64,000 nucleotides of DNA from Palsa-504 sp963839095 (GCA_963839095.1 CAWIUF010000023.1:1-64000); one strand, 5' to 3'; counted from the first letter of the stretch, positions 48,705 through 60,058 are shown. Notes: generated by a model from the sequence alone, not told the origin. Numbers and translations are program-made.

Positions 48705-49553
48705 GTGACAGCAGGGCTCACGGTCGGCGACTTCTCGCGCATCACCCACTTGAGCGTGAAGACGCTGCGGCACTACCACGAGGTGGGGCTGCTGGCGCCG
48801 GCCACGGTCAACCCCGGCACGGGTTACCGCTACTACTCCGCCGACCAGGTGCCGGCCGCGCAGGTCATCCGCCGCCTGCGGGACCTGGAGATGCCGGTCG
48901 GCGAGGTCAAGGCGGTGCTCGACGCCGCTGACGCCGCGGATCGCAACGCCCTGATCGCCGCGCACCTGGACCGGCTGGAGGCCGAACTGGCGCAGACCAG
49001 GACCGCGGTCGACTCGCTGCGCAACCTGCTGCAGCCGCCGCCGGGGGCGCCGGCGATCGAGCACCGCAGCGTCCCGGCCGTCTGCGCGGCCGCCATCACG
49101 GCGGTGGTCGATCACGGCGACGTGCTGGCCTGGTGGCTGGGCGCCCTGGGCGAGCTGCGGGCCACCGTCCGCGGCCAGGGCCTGCGGGTTGCCGGTCCCC
49201 CGGGCGGGGTGTTCGCGAGCGAGCTGTTCCAGCACGAGCGCGGCGAGGCGACCGTGTTCGTCCCGGTGGAGGGCCCGGGAGATGGCGGGGTGCGGGAGAT
49301 CGGGCGGGTCACGCCGGTCACCATCCCGGCGGCCGAGCTCGCCGTCATCACGCACCGGGGCTCGCTGGGCGACGCCGACCTCAGCTACGCCACACTGGGT
49401 TCCTATGCCACCAGGCACGAGATCAGCGTGGACGGACCGCTGCGCGAGTACTACCTGCGCGGCGCGGGTGAGGTGGCGGACGAGGCGGAATGGAGGACCG
49501 AGATTGGCTGGCCCATCTTCCGCGCCGACGGGCCCCGCGGAGCGGGCGGCTGA
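48705..49553 (+). CDS. MerR family transcriptional regulator with GyrI-like effector domain
   Basis: An intact 282-residue regulator. The MerR DNA-binding domain is residues 4-72 (LTVGDFSRITHLSVKTLRHY, HEVGLLAPATVNPGTGYRYY), followed by a coiled-coil helix to about 110. Residues 125-270 form a GyrI/BmrR-like multidrug-binding domain. GTG start. Divergent from the SnoaL-like gene. The next gene starts 50 bases before its stop. Confidence 0.9.
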   Translation: MTAGLTVGDFSRITHLSVKTLRHYHEVGLLAPATVNPGTGYRYYSADQVPAAQVIRRLRDLEMPVGEVKAVLDAADAADRNALIAAHLDRLEAELAQTRTAVDSLRNLLQPPPGAPAIEHRSVPAVCAAAITAVVDHGDVLAWWLGALGELRATVRGQGLRVAGPPGGVFASELFQHERGEATVFVPVEGPGDGGVREIGRVTPVTIPAAELAVITHRGSLGDADLSYATLGSYATRHEISVDGPLREYYLRGAGEVADEAEWRTEIGWPIFRADGPRGAGG

Positions 49554-49977
49554 GGTCCCTTCGCGGCTGGCGGCCAGGCGGTTCGCCGAGATCGTCTGCC
49601 CGCCCGAGGTCCGGTCCGGGCAGCGGGTGGAGCAGGTGCTGGGCGAGTTCGGCCTGATGCTCGGCTCGCTGCCGCCCGCGGCCAGGAAGGCGCTGGCGGT
49701 GGCGCTAGCCGGGGTCGAGCAGGGCGCGCGGCTGTACCCGCCAGCGCGGGGACGGCGCTTCACCCGGCTCGACGACCGGGTGGCCAGCGCCTACGTCGGG
49801 GCGCTGCTGGCACGCCCTGACCCGGCGGCCGAGCTGGTCCGGCGGCTCAAGAGCGTGCTGGTCATGTGCTACTACGAGCTGCCCGAGGTGCAGCGGGAGA
49901 TCGGCTACGACCCGGAGCCCTACATCGCGGCCGTGTCCCGGCGCCGCCTGGAAAGGTACGGGACGGAGCTGCCATGA
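49504..49977 (+). CDS. Small GMC-partner protein, gluconate 2-dehydrogenase subunit 3-like
   Basis: A 157-residue protein. The chosen TTG start overlaps the merR end and has a perfect GGAGG 7 bases before it. The helical body (RRFAEIVCPPEV, EFGLMLGSLPPAARKALAVAL, SVLVMCYYELPEVQREIGYD) recalls the small subunit encoded before many GMC dehydrogenases. ATGA overlap with the GMC gene strongly ties them. No Tat signal is seen here, unlike many exported subunit 3 proteins. Confidence 0.6.
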   Translation: MAGPSSAPTGPAERAAEVPSRLAARRFAEIVCPPEVRSGQRVEQVLGEFGLMLGSLPPAARKALAVALAGVEQGARLYPPARGRRFTRLDDRVASAYVGALLARPDPAAELVRRLKSVLVMCYYELPEVQREIGYDPEPYIAAVSRRRLERYGTELP

Positions 49978-51537
49978 CCACACCCAGGGGTCTTACCACG
50001 GGGGATGAGATCGAGGGCGATCTGCACCTGGAGTGCGGGGTGGTGGTGGTCGGTACGGGGGCGGGCGGGGCGACCGTGGCGGCGGAACTGGCCGAGGCGG
50101 GGGTGGACGTGATCGTGCTCGAGGAGGGCGGCTACCACCCGACGGCGTCGTTCACGGCCGGGACCGGGCGGGCGCTGCGCACGCTGTACCGGGACGGCGG
50201 GGGCGGGATGGCGATCGGGCGGCCGTCCGTGCTGTACGCCGAGGGGCGCTGCGTGGGCGGGTCCACGGTGGTGAACGGGGGCATGTCGTGGCGGACGCCG
50301 GCTCGCGTGCTCCAGCGCTGGGCCGAACGGGAGGGCCTGCGGGCCATCGGGGAGCGGGACCTCGACCCCTACTTCGCCGAGATCGAGTCGCGGCTCTCGG
50401 TCGGCCCGCAGGACCCGGAGACGATCGGGCGGGACTCCGAGCTGTTCCGGGACGCCGCGCGGGCCAGGGGCTGGGCGGTGGTCGCGAACCGCAGGAACCA
50501 GCTGCACTGCGCGGGCACCAGCAACTGCAGCAGCGGCTGCCCGACCGGCGCGAAGCAGTCGATGCTGGTGACCAGCGTGCCCCGGGCGCTGGCGGCCGGG
50601 GCCCGGCTGTTCGCCGACGTCCGGGTGGACCGCATCACGCTGGGCCGCACCGGGGTGAACCGCACCGGGCTGGGCCGGACCGCGGGGACCGGGGTGACGG
50701 GTCACGTGGTGCGTCCGGGCGGCGGCCGGGGGCCGGCGGTGACGGTGCGGGCCCGGGTCGTGGTGGTGGCGGGCGGCGCGATACAGACGCCGGCCCTGCT
50801 GACGCGGTCGGGGTTGCGGCCGGCCTCCGGCCAGCTCGGCCGGAACCTCTCGGTCCACCCGAACGCGGTGGTGACGGCGTTCTTCGACGAGGACGTGACC
50901 GGCTGGCAGGGCGTGCACCAGGCCTTCCAGGTACGCGAGTTCACCGGCGAGGGGCTGCTGCTGACCGCGACCAACCTGACGCCCTCGATGCTGGCCGGCA
51001 TCTTGCCGGCCTACGGCGCCGAGCTCGGCGCGCTGATGGCGGATTACAACCGGATCGTCACGGCCGGGCCGCTGGTCTCCGACACCGGCAGCGGCCGGAT
51101 CCGGTACCTGCCCGGTCTCGGGCCGCAGGTCTTCTACCAGCTCACCGAACGTGACGCCGCCCGCGTGGTGCGCGGCGTCGAGCTGACCGCGCAGGCGCTG
51201 TTCACGGCCGGCGCCCGGCGGGTGCTGCTCCCCTTCGAGGGTGCCCCGGTCGTCCGCACGCCCGCTGAGCTGGGCCGGCTGCTGACCCGGCCGGTTCCGC
51301 GGCGGGCCCTGGAGCTGTTCTCCATCCACCTGATGGGCACCGCCCGGATGAGCGCGGACCCGCGGCGCGGCGTGACCGGCAGCTTCGGTGAGGTCCACGG
51401 CGTGCCCGGCCTGATCGTGGCCGACGCGAGCCTGTTCCCCGGCCCGATCGGCATCAACCCGATGGAGACGGTGATCGCGCTGGCCCTGCGCAACGCGCGA
51501 CGGCTGCTCGAGCGGCGCGCCGCCTACGGCATCTTAG
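49974..51537 (+). CDS. GMC family oxidoreductase (glucose/cholesterol-oxidase type)
   Basis: A flavoenzyme of about 521 residues that oxidises alcohols. FAD motif CGVVVVGTGAGGATVAAELA, then GGSTVVNGGMSW, the Cys-rich CAGTSNCSSGCPTGAKQS, and the C-terminal FSIHLMGTARMS and VADASLFPGPIGINPMETV with the active-site His-Asn pair. The frame as given does not stop but runs on antisense to the next gene; a TAG at 51535-51537 in the next frame is the likely true end, so one base is probably wrong near the C-terminus. Confidence 0.86.
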
Positions 51538-52433
51538 CTCCACTCCGCCACTGGGTCACCGGGCGCGTAGACGTAGCCCCCCTTGCCCCCGTTGGGGTCC
51601 TTGGCCAGGTGGGAGTAGTCGACGGAGAACTGGAATTCCTGGCCGGACGCCACCTTGTGGTACGTGGGGTTCTGGCCCTGGATCACGCCGGGGTCGGTGA
51701 ACGGGCTGTCCATATAGAAGAACTGCTTGGGGTTGATCACGAACCCCTGCGCCCCGCCCACGACGATCCAGGTGACGACGGCCCCGCCGGTCTGGTCGCC
51801 CTGGGTGCTCAGCTCCGCGATGCGGGATCCTTCCGGCGTGGTGTACCAGGACAGGGCGCCCGGGTCCATGCTGTCGGTGGTCTTGAGCCGGTACTCGTGC
51901 GGGGTGATCCCCTGCACCGATATGTACCGGGCCTTGCTCTCGTCGAACAGGCAGGCCGCGACGTTGATCCCGTCGATCGTGCCGCCGCTGCGGAAGGCGG
52001 CCTGGCAGACCGGGCCGCGCGCGGCCAGCCAGGCGCTGTCCTGAGTCAGGATCGCGGCGCGCCCGGCCGGATCCGCCTTGGCGTACTTGGCGGCCTGCGC
52101 GGCGTTGATCTCGGCGTCCAGGTTCTCGGTGTTGGCCTCATAGCACTTCTCGATGACGAGCGTGCTCCCCTGGCCGCAGGTGTCCGGGGCGGTCTCGACC
52201 CGGGCCGGGTGACCGGGGTCGAACGGCTCGACGATGCTGACGAACGGCGCGACGGCCGCCGTCTGGGCGGTACTGGTCGCTGTCGCGGACGGGCTCGCGG
52301 TACCCCCGCCTCCCGGCGACCCGGACGAACTGCAACCGGCCAGCATTCCCGCCAGGCCGGCTCCGCACAACGCCAGTACCGCAACCCGCGTCAGCGACTG
52401 TCTCGTCTCGTCATTCCACATAGCCAACTCCAT
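51534..52433 (-). CDS. Lipoprotein with LprI-like domain
   Basis: An intact protein of about 299 residues. A signal peptide with lipobox GMLAGC is followed by a Ser/Gly/Thr linker. Residues 90-180 hold an LprI/DUF1311-like pattern of spaced Cys: CYEANTENLDAEINAA, WLAARGPVCQAAF and VAACLFDESKARYI. The C-terminal half is beta-rich and unassigned. LprI of mycobacteria inhibits lysozyme; this role is only a guess here. Convergent with the GMC gene; the stop codons overlap. Confidence 0.72.
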   Translation of the reverse strand: MELAMWNDETRQSLTRVAVLALCGAGLAGMLAGCSSSGSPGGGGTASPSATATSTAQTAAVAPFVSIVEPFDPGHPARVETAPDTCGQGSTLVIEKCYEANTENLDAEINAAQAAKYAKADPAGRAAILTQDSAWLAARGPVCQAAFRSGGTIDGINVAACLFDESKARYISVQGITPHEYRLKTTDSMDPGALSWYTTPEGSRIAELSTQGDQTGGAVVTWIVVGGAQGFVINPKQFFYMDSPFTDPGVIQGQNPTYHKVASGQEFQFSVDYSHLAKDPNGGKGGYVYAPGDPVAEWS

Positions 52434-52575
52434 CAACCTCTCATCACAACAGCAGCAATAGTGGCAGTCATCGTGCCATCACCCCACCAGACGCGGGAAT
52501 GCCCCCGCCGGTTGCAGCGAACATCTCGCCAGAGACGCCAGCGAGGCGCTTGATACACAGGGTTAGGCTCCGGCT

Positions 52576-52995
52576 ATGACAGTGCGCATCGACGGATCGC
52601 TCGAGGGGATCGACTGGGCTCAGGCCAAGGCTGACCTAGCCGCCGACGACTTCGACAACGGCCGGTCCCCGCAGGCACTGCGGACGTCGTTCGAGCACGC
52701 GCAGCACGTCGCGATCGCCCGGGACGGCGACCGGGTCGTCGGCATGGCCCGGCTGCTCTCGGACGGCGTCTGCAACGCGTACCTGCTCGACGTCTGGACC
52801 GCCGCGGCCTACCGCAGGCAGGGCGTCGGCTCGGCGATGGTCAGGCTCCTGATGGAGCAGGTTCCCGGCCAGCACATCGGCCTGCAAACCGACGACGCCG
52901 AGGCGTTCTACGCCTCTCTCGGCTACCGCCCCCAGCCCGCCTTCATGTCCGCCATCGCCGGCACCTGGCTCGCCAACGCCGCCAACGCATCATGA
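52576..52995 (+). CDS. GNAT family N-acetyltransferase
   Basis: An intact 139-residue GNAT. The acetyl-CoA loop is AAYRRQGVGSAMVRLLM and the C-terminal strand FYASLGYRPQPAFM. It ends in convergent overlap with the acyl-CoA synthetase gene. Substrate unknown. Confidence 0.9.
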   Translation: MTVRIDGSLEGIDWAQAKADLAADDFDNGRSPQALRTSFEHAQHVAIARDGDRVVGMARLLSDGVCNAYLLDVWTAAAYRRQGVGSAMVRLLMEQVPGQHIGLQTDDAEAFYASLGYRPQPAFMSAIAGTWLANAANAS

Positions 52996-55047
52996 AACGG
53001 CGGGGATCAGCAGGGCGTCGACGGCCAGGGCGCCGCGGGGGCCGCAGATCAGGGGGTTGATGTCGAGGGCGTCGATCGTGTCGCCGAGGTCGCGGGCCAG
53101 CCGGGACAGGCCCTCGATGGCGTCGGCGATGGCGTCCAGGTCGGCGGCGGGCTGGCCGCGGGCGCCGGCCAGGACCGGGGCGAGTCGCAGCCGCCGCACC
53201 GCTTCCAGGGCCACGGGACGGGTGACGGGGGGGAGCAAGACCACCCGTTCGGCAAAAATCTCGATGAGAATGCCGCCCGCGCTTATCACCAGCAGGGGGC
53301 CGAGGGCGGGGTCGCGGACCAGGCCGAGGGCCAGCTCGGGGCCGGCCGGGGCAGTCTGGCTGACCTGGACTTTCGGGCCCAGGCGGCTGGCCAGGTCGTC
53401 GTAGGCCCGGGCGGTCTCGGCCCGGCTGGCCAGGCCGAGGCGGACGCCGCCGACGTCGGACTTGTGGGCGATGCCGGGCTCGGCGGTCTTGAGCACGACG
53501 GGGTAACCGATCGCGTCCGCGGCGGCCAGGGCGGCGTCGCGGGTGCCGGCGGCCTCGGTGGGCGGGACGGAGATGCCGTACTCGCGCAGCAGGGCGAAGA
53601 GCTCGGGGCCGCCCGTGGGGAGCTGGTCGCGGCCGGGGCGGGGGGTGCGCGGGGATGCGGGGGCGGGGGGCGGCACCGGGCGCTCGGCGTGATCAAGGAG
53701 GTGACGCAACGCCAGGAGGCCGGTGCGGGTGCCTTCGAGGACCGGGATTCCGGCCGTGCGCAAGCGGGCGGCGGCCGCCTGGTCGATCGCGGCGGGCAGG
53801 CCGGCCAGGACGGCGACGGGCTTGGGCGTCCTGGCGGCGGCGGTGAGGACGGCCCGGGGGTAGGACTCGTCGCCGTCGAACTCGGGGACCAGGTCCACCG
53901 CCAGCGCGACGGCGCCGACGGACGGGTCGGCGGCCAGTGCGTCCAGGCAGCCGGTGAACAGTTCCTCGGTGTCGCGGCCGGTCCCCCACACGTCCAGCGG
54001 ATTGCCGGGGGCCAGTCCCTCGTCGAGCAGCGCGGCCAGCCGGGCGGCGGTCGCCGGGGCGAGCGGGGCGAACGGGACCCCGGCCTCGGCGGCCAGGTCG
54101 GCGGTGTGCGCGCGTTCCAGGCCGGAGTCGTGCACGGTGGCGATACCGGTGCCCGGGGCGGCCCGGCGGCCGGCGGCGAAGAGCTCGAGGGTGTCGGCCA
54201 GCTCGGCCAGGTCGCCGACGCGGTGGACGCCGTAGGCGGCGGCCAGCGCCTCCCAGGCGCCGCCGTCCGCGGCCAGCGCGCCGGAGTGCGCCGCCACCAG
54301 CGCCTGCCCCGTCTCGGAGGCGCCCACGCTGAGCAGCACCACCGGCACGTCGGCGGCCAGCGCGTCCGCTAGGACCGCGCGCAGGCCGGGGCCGTCCCTG
54401 ATCGCCTCGAGGACCAGGGCCAGCACTTTCGTGCCGGGCACGGTGAGTGCGTACCGGGCGTAGTCCGCGGCCGTGGTGACCAGTTCCTGACCGCTGGAGA
54501 CGGCCAGGGTGAAGCCGAAGCCGCGGCGGGTCCGCAGCAGGGCCGAGAACACCGAGCCCGAGTGGGTGACCAGCGCGACCGGGCCGGCGGGCAGCGGGTC
54601 GGGCTCGACGTAGCCGATGGCCCGCAGCCCGCGGGCCACGTTGACGAAGCCCATGCACCCCGCGCCGCACACGGCCATCTCCGCGTCCCGGGCGACCGCG
54701 GCCAGGCGGTCCCGCAGGCCATTCGTCCCGTGCGGGTCGTAGGCACTGCCGAAGATGACCGCCGAACGGGCTCGGTGTTCCGCCGCGGCCTCCAGCTGCG
54801 CCTCGAGGGCGGTGTCGGGGACCGCGAGCAGCGCCAGGTCGACCGGTTCGGGTATCGCGGCCAGGTCGGGCAGGCAGGGGACGCCGCCGATGTCCGCGTA
54901 CCGCGGGTTCACCAGGTAGGTACGCGGCCGGGACGGGCTGCGGGTCACCTCCTCGATCATGCGCGCGCCGAGGCTGCCCGGGCGGGCGCTGGCTCCGACC
55001 AGCGCCACGCTCCGGGCCTCGAGCATCGCCTGGATGGCGGCGGTCAC
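52990..55047 (-). CDS. ADP-forming acetyl/acyl-CoA synthetase family protein (fused alpha/beta)
   Basis: An intact protein of 685 residues of the ADP-forming acyl-CoA synthetase superfamily. Order: CoA-binding Rossmann (RSVALVGASARPGSLGARM), two succinyl-CoA-ligase-like domains with the phosphoHis in VAAHSGALAADGGAWEAL, and a C-terminal ATP-grasp (GYPVVLKTAEPGIAHKSDVG, ending ALDINPLICGPRGALAVDAL). It makes acyl-CoA from acid with ATP, or the reverse. GTG start overlaps the upstream oxidoreductase stop (GTGA), so both follow the site C promoter. In the proposed regulon it would activate a carboxylate for the acyl-CoA dehydrogenase (inference). Confidence 0.9.
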   Translation of the reverse strand: MTAAIQAMLEARSVALVGASARPGSLGARMIEEVTRSPSRPRTYLVNPRYADIGGVPCLPDLAAIPEPVDLALLAVPDTALEAQLEAAAEHRARSAVIFGSAYDPHGTNGLRDRLAAVARDAEMAVCGAGCMGFVNVARGLRAIGYVEPDPLPAGPVALVTHSGSVFSALLRTRRGFGFTLAVSSGQELVTTAADYARYALTVPGTKVLALVLEAIRDGPGLRAVLADALAADVPVVLLSVGASETGQALVAAHSGALAADGGAWEALAAAYGVHRVGDLAELADTLELFAAGRRAAPGTGIATVHDSGLERAHTADLAAEAGVPFAPLAPATAARLAALLDEGLAPGNPLDVWGTGRDTEELFTGCLDALAADPSVGAVALAVDLVPEFDGDESYPRAVLTAAARTPKPVAVLAGLPAAIDQAAAARLRTAGIPVLEGTRTGLLALRHLLDHAERPVPPPAPASPRTPRPGRDQLPTGGPELFALLREYGISVPPTEAAGTRDAALAAADAIGYPVVLKTAEPGIAHKSDVGGVRLGLASRAETARAYDDLASRLGPKVQVSQTAPAGPELALGLVRDPALGPLLVISAGGILIEIFAERVVLLPPVTRPVALEAVRRLRLAPVLAGARGQPAADLDAIADAIEGLSRLARDLGDTIDALDINPLICGPRGALAVDALLIPAVS

Positions 55048-56797
55048 TTCCGGCGCGAGCGCGCGGCGGACCGGCGGTCGGCCAGCGCGGCCTTGGCGGC
55101 CTGCATGCCGGGGATACCGCAGACCCCGCCGCCGGCGTGGGTGGCCGAACTGGCGTAGTACAGGCCAGGGACCGGGGTGCGGTAGTCGGCGAAGCCGGGC
55201 GCCGGGCGCATGTGGAACAGCTGCTCCAGGGACAGCTCGCCGTGGAAGATGTTCCCGCCGACCAGGCCGTAGTCCTGCTCCATCTGGTACGGGCCCACGA
55301 TGTCGGTGTGGATGATCGAGCTCTTGAAGTTCGGCGCCACCTCGTTGTAGCAGTCGATCATGCGGTCGGCGTAGGCCTGGAGCTCCTCGGTGTGCGGCTG
55401 CTCGTTCCAGTCGGACGGGACCCACTGGGTGAACAGCGACATGATGTGGTAGCCCTCGGGGCACAGCGTCTTGTCGAACGCGGTCGGGATGACGCCGTCG
55501 CTGAACGGGCGGGTGGCCGGCCGGCCGCCGCGGGCGTCGAGGAACGCCTGCTCGATGTAGGGCATGGTGGGCGCCATCTCCACCGAGCCGGTGTGGTGTT
55601 CCTGCAGGCTGGTGCCGGGATCGGCGGTGAAGTCGGGCAGCTCGGACAGTGCCAGGTTGATCTTGACCACGCCGCTGCGGGTCTTCCAGTGCTCGATGTC
55701 GGTCACGAAGTCGTCCGGGAGGTTGGCCCGGCCAACGTGGTCCAGGAACGCGGTGCGCGGGTGCAGGCTCGAGACGATGACCTTGGCGGTGAGCTGCTGG
55801 CCGTTCTCCAGCTCGACGCCGGCTGGCGCGGCCGTCGCGGAGCAGGATCCGGCGGACCGGGGAGCTCGGTGCGGATCTCGGCGCCGTTCTGCCGGGCGGC
55901 GCGGGCGATCGCGTCGGAGACCGCGCCCATGCCGCCTTCGGCGAAGCCCCAGTTGCCGAGGTGGCCGTCGCCCACGTCGCCGATCGAGTGGTGCGCCATC
56001 ACGTACGCGGTGCCCGGCTCGTACGGGCCGGCCCAGGTGCCGATCACGCCGTTGACCGCGAGCGCACCCTTGACCTGCGGCGACTCGAACCAGTCGTCGA
56101 GCAGGTCGGCGATCAACATCGTCATCAGCCGGGTCACGTCGGCGATGGTCCGGACGTCGAGCCCGCGCTGGCGCCAGGCCAGGCGCAGCGTCTGCTCGAG
56201 GTCGCGGGGCTTGCGCGAGCCCAGGTTCGGCGGGACCTGGAGGAGCAGCGGGCCGAGCACGTCGGCCAGCCCGGCCAGCCACGCGTCCCAGCGGGGCATG
56301 GCGTCGGCGTCCTTCTTCGACCAGCGGGACACCTCGTCGTGGTTGCGCTTGGCGTCGTCGGCGTACAGCTTGATCGAGCCGCCCTCGGGGAAGGCCTGGT
56401 AGTACGGGCCCATCGGGAAGATCTTGTAGCCGTGTTTTTCCAGTTGAAGATCATTGATGATCGTCGGGGGAAGCAGCGACATCACGTAGGACAGCCGGGT
56501 GACCTTGAAGTCGGGGGCGTCCGGCCAGGGAGCTTCGGTGGTCGCGGCGCCGCCGGTGTTGTTCCTGGACTCCAGGACGAGGGTGCGGGCGCCCGAGCGG
56601 GCCAGGTAAGCGGCTGCGACGAGGCCGTTATGGCCGCCGCCGACGATGATCGCGTCGTAGTCCGTCGGGCCGCTCACTCCGGCCTTCGCCCTGGTCGCGC
56701 CCGTGGCTCGCGCAGCCCGTACCGCTTGCCCGGCCTTTCCCGCCGCGGCCTTCGCCGCGTTCGCTGCCTTTGCCGCCGTGGTTGCCTTGGTTGCCAT
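55044..56797 (-). CDS. PYROXD2/phytoene-desaturase-like FAD oxidoreductase with Ala/Lys-rich N-terminal extension (frameshifts)
   Basis: A flavoprotein of about 585 residues of the phytoene desaturase/amine oxidase clan. After a 43-residue Ala/Lys/Thr-rich leader comes DYDAIIVGGGHNGLVAAAYL, then GGAATTEAPWPDAPDFKVTR and the C-terminal HGELSLEQLFHMRPAPGFAD and YYASSATHAGGGVCGIPG, typical of the PYROXD2 group. Two close frame changes fall near 55830-55870. The ATG at 56797 follows GGAGGG; an upstream start would run into the operator. The leader resembles histone-H1-like tails; purpose unknown. Confidence 0.85.
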
Positions 56798-56815
56798 GAA
56801 CTGGCCCTCCGAAAG

Positions 56816-56835
56816 TTGACTGAACATTCAGTCTA
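56816..56835. promoter_or_regulatory. BetI/TetR-type operator palindrome, site C
   Basis: GACTGAA and TTCAGTC (56818-56824 and 56827-56833) form a perfect inverted repeat around CA inside TTGACTG-N6-CAGTCTA. It lies between the divergent PYROXD2-like and tetR genes and overlaps a possible -35 (TGAACA, 56821-56826) paired with TACGAT (56844-56849) 17 bases on. This is the copy next to the regulator gene, so it is probably its own operator. Confidence 0.72.
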
Positions 56836-56908
56836 GAAGCTGCTACGATTGCGGACAAGACCGCCAACGAGGGATCGGTCTTTTCGACGAGGGTGGAGAT
56901 GGCCTGAG

Positions 56909-57562
56909 ATGAGGGAGCAGGGCGGGGGTTCGCGGGACGCTGGGGAGCGGCGCGCGCAGATGCTGCGCGCGGCGCTGGACGTCATCGTGGAACGGGGCTA
57001 CGCCGACACCAGGATCGCCGACGTGGCCGAGCGCACCGGCACCAGCCCGGCGCTGGTCATCTACTACTTCAAGACCCGTGACCAGCTGCTGACCGAGGCC
57101 ATCAGGTACTCCGAGGACACCTGGTACGACGAGTACACCCGGCGGGTGGCGCAGATCCCGACCGCGGCCGGGCGGCTGGCCGAGCTCATCGGGATGAACT
57201 GCCTGCCCGGCACCGATCCCGAGCCGCACAGCTACTGGCTGTTGTGGCTGGACCTGTGGGCGCTGTCGCCGCGGAACGCCGGGGTGGCCGCGGTGCGGGC
57301 CAAGTCCGACGAGCGGTGGCGGGAGGCCATCCGCTCCATCGTGCTGTCCGGCCAGGAGGCCGGCGAGTTCGCGCCGGTCGACGCGGACGACTTCACCATC
57401 ACGCTGTCCGCCCTGCTCGACGGGCTGGCGGTGCAGATCGCACTGGAAGACCCGGCGGTGCCGCCGCAACGCACGTACGATCTTGCGATGCGGTTCGCGT
57501 CCGGGCAATTGGGATTCGACGCCAAGCCCGCCCCGAAGCGGGCAAGAAAGCGCGGTTCGTAG
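56909..57562 (+). CDS. TetR family regulator, BetI-like
   Basis: An intact 217-residue TetR regulator. The helix-turn-helix is residues 14-58 (ERRAQMLRAALDVIVERGYA, TRIADVAERTGTSPALVIYY, FKTRDQLL). The ligand domain with WLLWLDLWALSPRN and FTITLSALLDGLAVQIAL is like BetI and other amine-responsive TetR proteins. The ATG at 56909 is preferred to an upstream TTG that would overlap the promoter. It faces site C and lies 18 bases before the PotA-like gene. Confidence 0.9.
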   Translation: MREQGGGSRDAGERRAQMLRAALDVIVERGYADTRIADVAERTGTSPALVIYYFKTRDQLLTEAIRYSEDTWYDEYTRRVAQIPTAAGRLAELIGMNCLPGTDPEPHSYWLLWLDLWALSPRNAGVAAVRAKSDERWREAIRSIVLSGQEAGEFAPVDADDFTITLSALLDGLAVQIALEDPAVPPQRTYDLAMRFASGQLGFDAKPAPKRARKRGS

Positions 57563-57580
57563 AAAGTTGGAGGTGGCGCC

Positions 57581-58687
<1,107 letters not shown>

Positions 58688-58705
58688 TGCCTGGCTGACC
58701 GGCCG

Positions 58706-59417
58706 CTACCGGTTCGTGCAGCGGCCGAACCGCAGCGTGATCCTGACCGGCGGCCGGCTCGGCGGAGTCCGTACGGCGAGGGTGATGCAGCGCGGCCCGG
58801 CGACGATGACGCCGATGTAGAACTCGGTGAAGCCGTTCCCGTACAGGGAAGCCTGCGCGGGGCAGCCACCGAAGGTGGCTCCGGGCTTGCCGTCGCGCAG
58901 CGTGTACTCCCCGGTGTCATCGAAGCCCGGGAGGAACCGGACATAGGGCTCCGCCGCGGCGGACGGGCGTGACCTGCACGGTGATGTCCCCCTGCAGCAT
59001 CACGATGAGCGGGACCGCCTTGAGCGTGCCGTCCGGGTTACGGAAGCGGAAATCGGGCGCGATGCCGGCATTGATGATCCACAGCGGCCCGGCGTGGCGG
59101 GCGCCCTGGCGCCAGTCCGGCGCCAGGGCGCCGTAGGTCTGCGCGTCGCAGCCGTAGTATTGCCCCGGCTCCGCCGTCGCTGACGAGGATGCGGGCACCG
59201 GCGGCACGGTGCGGACGCCGCCTTGTCTCAACAGGGCCGAGCCAGCCGACGGCACCAGTGCCGCCACCGCGACGGCGGTCGCCGCCCAGGCGACGCCAAC
59301 CCGTGCCAGGTGCCGCCGGTGACGGCGGCGGACCCGGGCGATGAGGTTTCCGGATGGGTACTCGGCGGCGACCGACGAGTGCATCGCCGCCCGCAGCCGG
59401 TCCTCGAATTCGATCAT
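58706..59417 (-). CDS. Single-pass membrane protein downstream of ECF sigma gene (one frameshift)
   Basis: A protein of about 236 residues. MIEFEDRLRAAMHSSVAAEY and a basic ARVRRRHRRHLARV segment are followed by one hydrophobic helix (AWAATAVAVAALVPSAGSALL) and an extracellular part with several Cys (YYGCDAQTYG, TFGGCPAQASLYG, RFGRC). One frame change near 58955. The TGA-C-ATG junction couples it to the sigma gene, and small N-terminal-cytosolic membrane proteins in this place often act as anti-sigma or co-regulated partners; no zinc-anti-sigma motif is seen. Confidence 0.68.
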
Positions 59418-59418
59418 G

Positions 59419-59936
59419 TCAGCGAACCCTCTCGGCCGTGTCGCGTGGGCTGCCGGCTTCCGGCCCGGCCGCCGCCCGCAGCCGGGCCAGGCCCCGTGAG
59501 AGCTGGCTCTTGACGGTCCCCACGCTGCAGCCGAGCTCATCGGCGATCTCCGCTGCGGACAGGTCGGTGAAATAACGGAGTACCAGCACAGTGCGCTGCC
59601 GCGGCGGCAATCCCGCCAGAGCCCGCATCAGGTAGTCGCGGTCCGCGACCGCACCTGCGTGGTCGTCGGCCGGCTCGAGGGCCGTCGCCCTCGTGCAGGG
59701 GCCGTTCGGGCCAGGCGCGCTGCCCGCCGCCACCGGTCCTTCGAGGCGTTGGCCAGAATGCGCCGGACATACCGTTCGGGGTCCTCGCTGCGGCAGATCC
59801 GCCCCCAGCGGCGGTAGGCCCGCTCCAGTGCGAGCTGCAGCAGATCCTCGGCTGCGGCCCGGTCGTGCCCGGTCAGGAGCAGCGCGGTCCGGAACAAGCG
59901 GGCCGAGGAGCCCTGGACGAACTCCTCGAACGACAC
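59419..59936 (-). CDS. SigE-family ECF RNA polymerase sigma factor (one frameshift)
   Basis: An ECF sigma factor of about 172 residues of the actinobacterial SigE-like group. Region 2 is SARLFRTALLLTGHDRAAAEDLLQ and RRWGRICRSEDPERYVRRIL; after a break near 59690 region 4 gives ALAGLPPRQRTVLVLRYFTD and LSAAEIADELGCSVGTVKSQLSR. ATG at 59936. It directs polymerase to a small set of promoters; targets unknown. Confidence 0.87.
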
Positions 59937-60058
59937 GCTCGCCTCCTGGCTCCGATTACGCCCTACTCACCTAACGCCGCGGGAACACCGAAGGTTGAGC
60001 CGGCCTGCGCATGACACCCGGGGTCCGGGATGGCCGGGCGCGATGGGAACCTTGGGGT

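Noticed and set aside
49866..52553. 895-codon frame suggesting a GMC fusion protein
   Set aside because: The part after 51540 is antisense to the LprI-like lipoprotein gene; read-through from a lost stop explains it.
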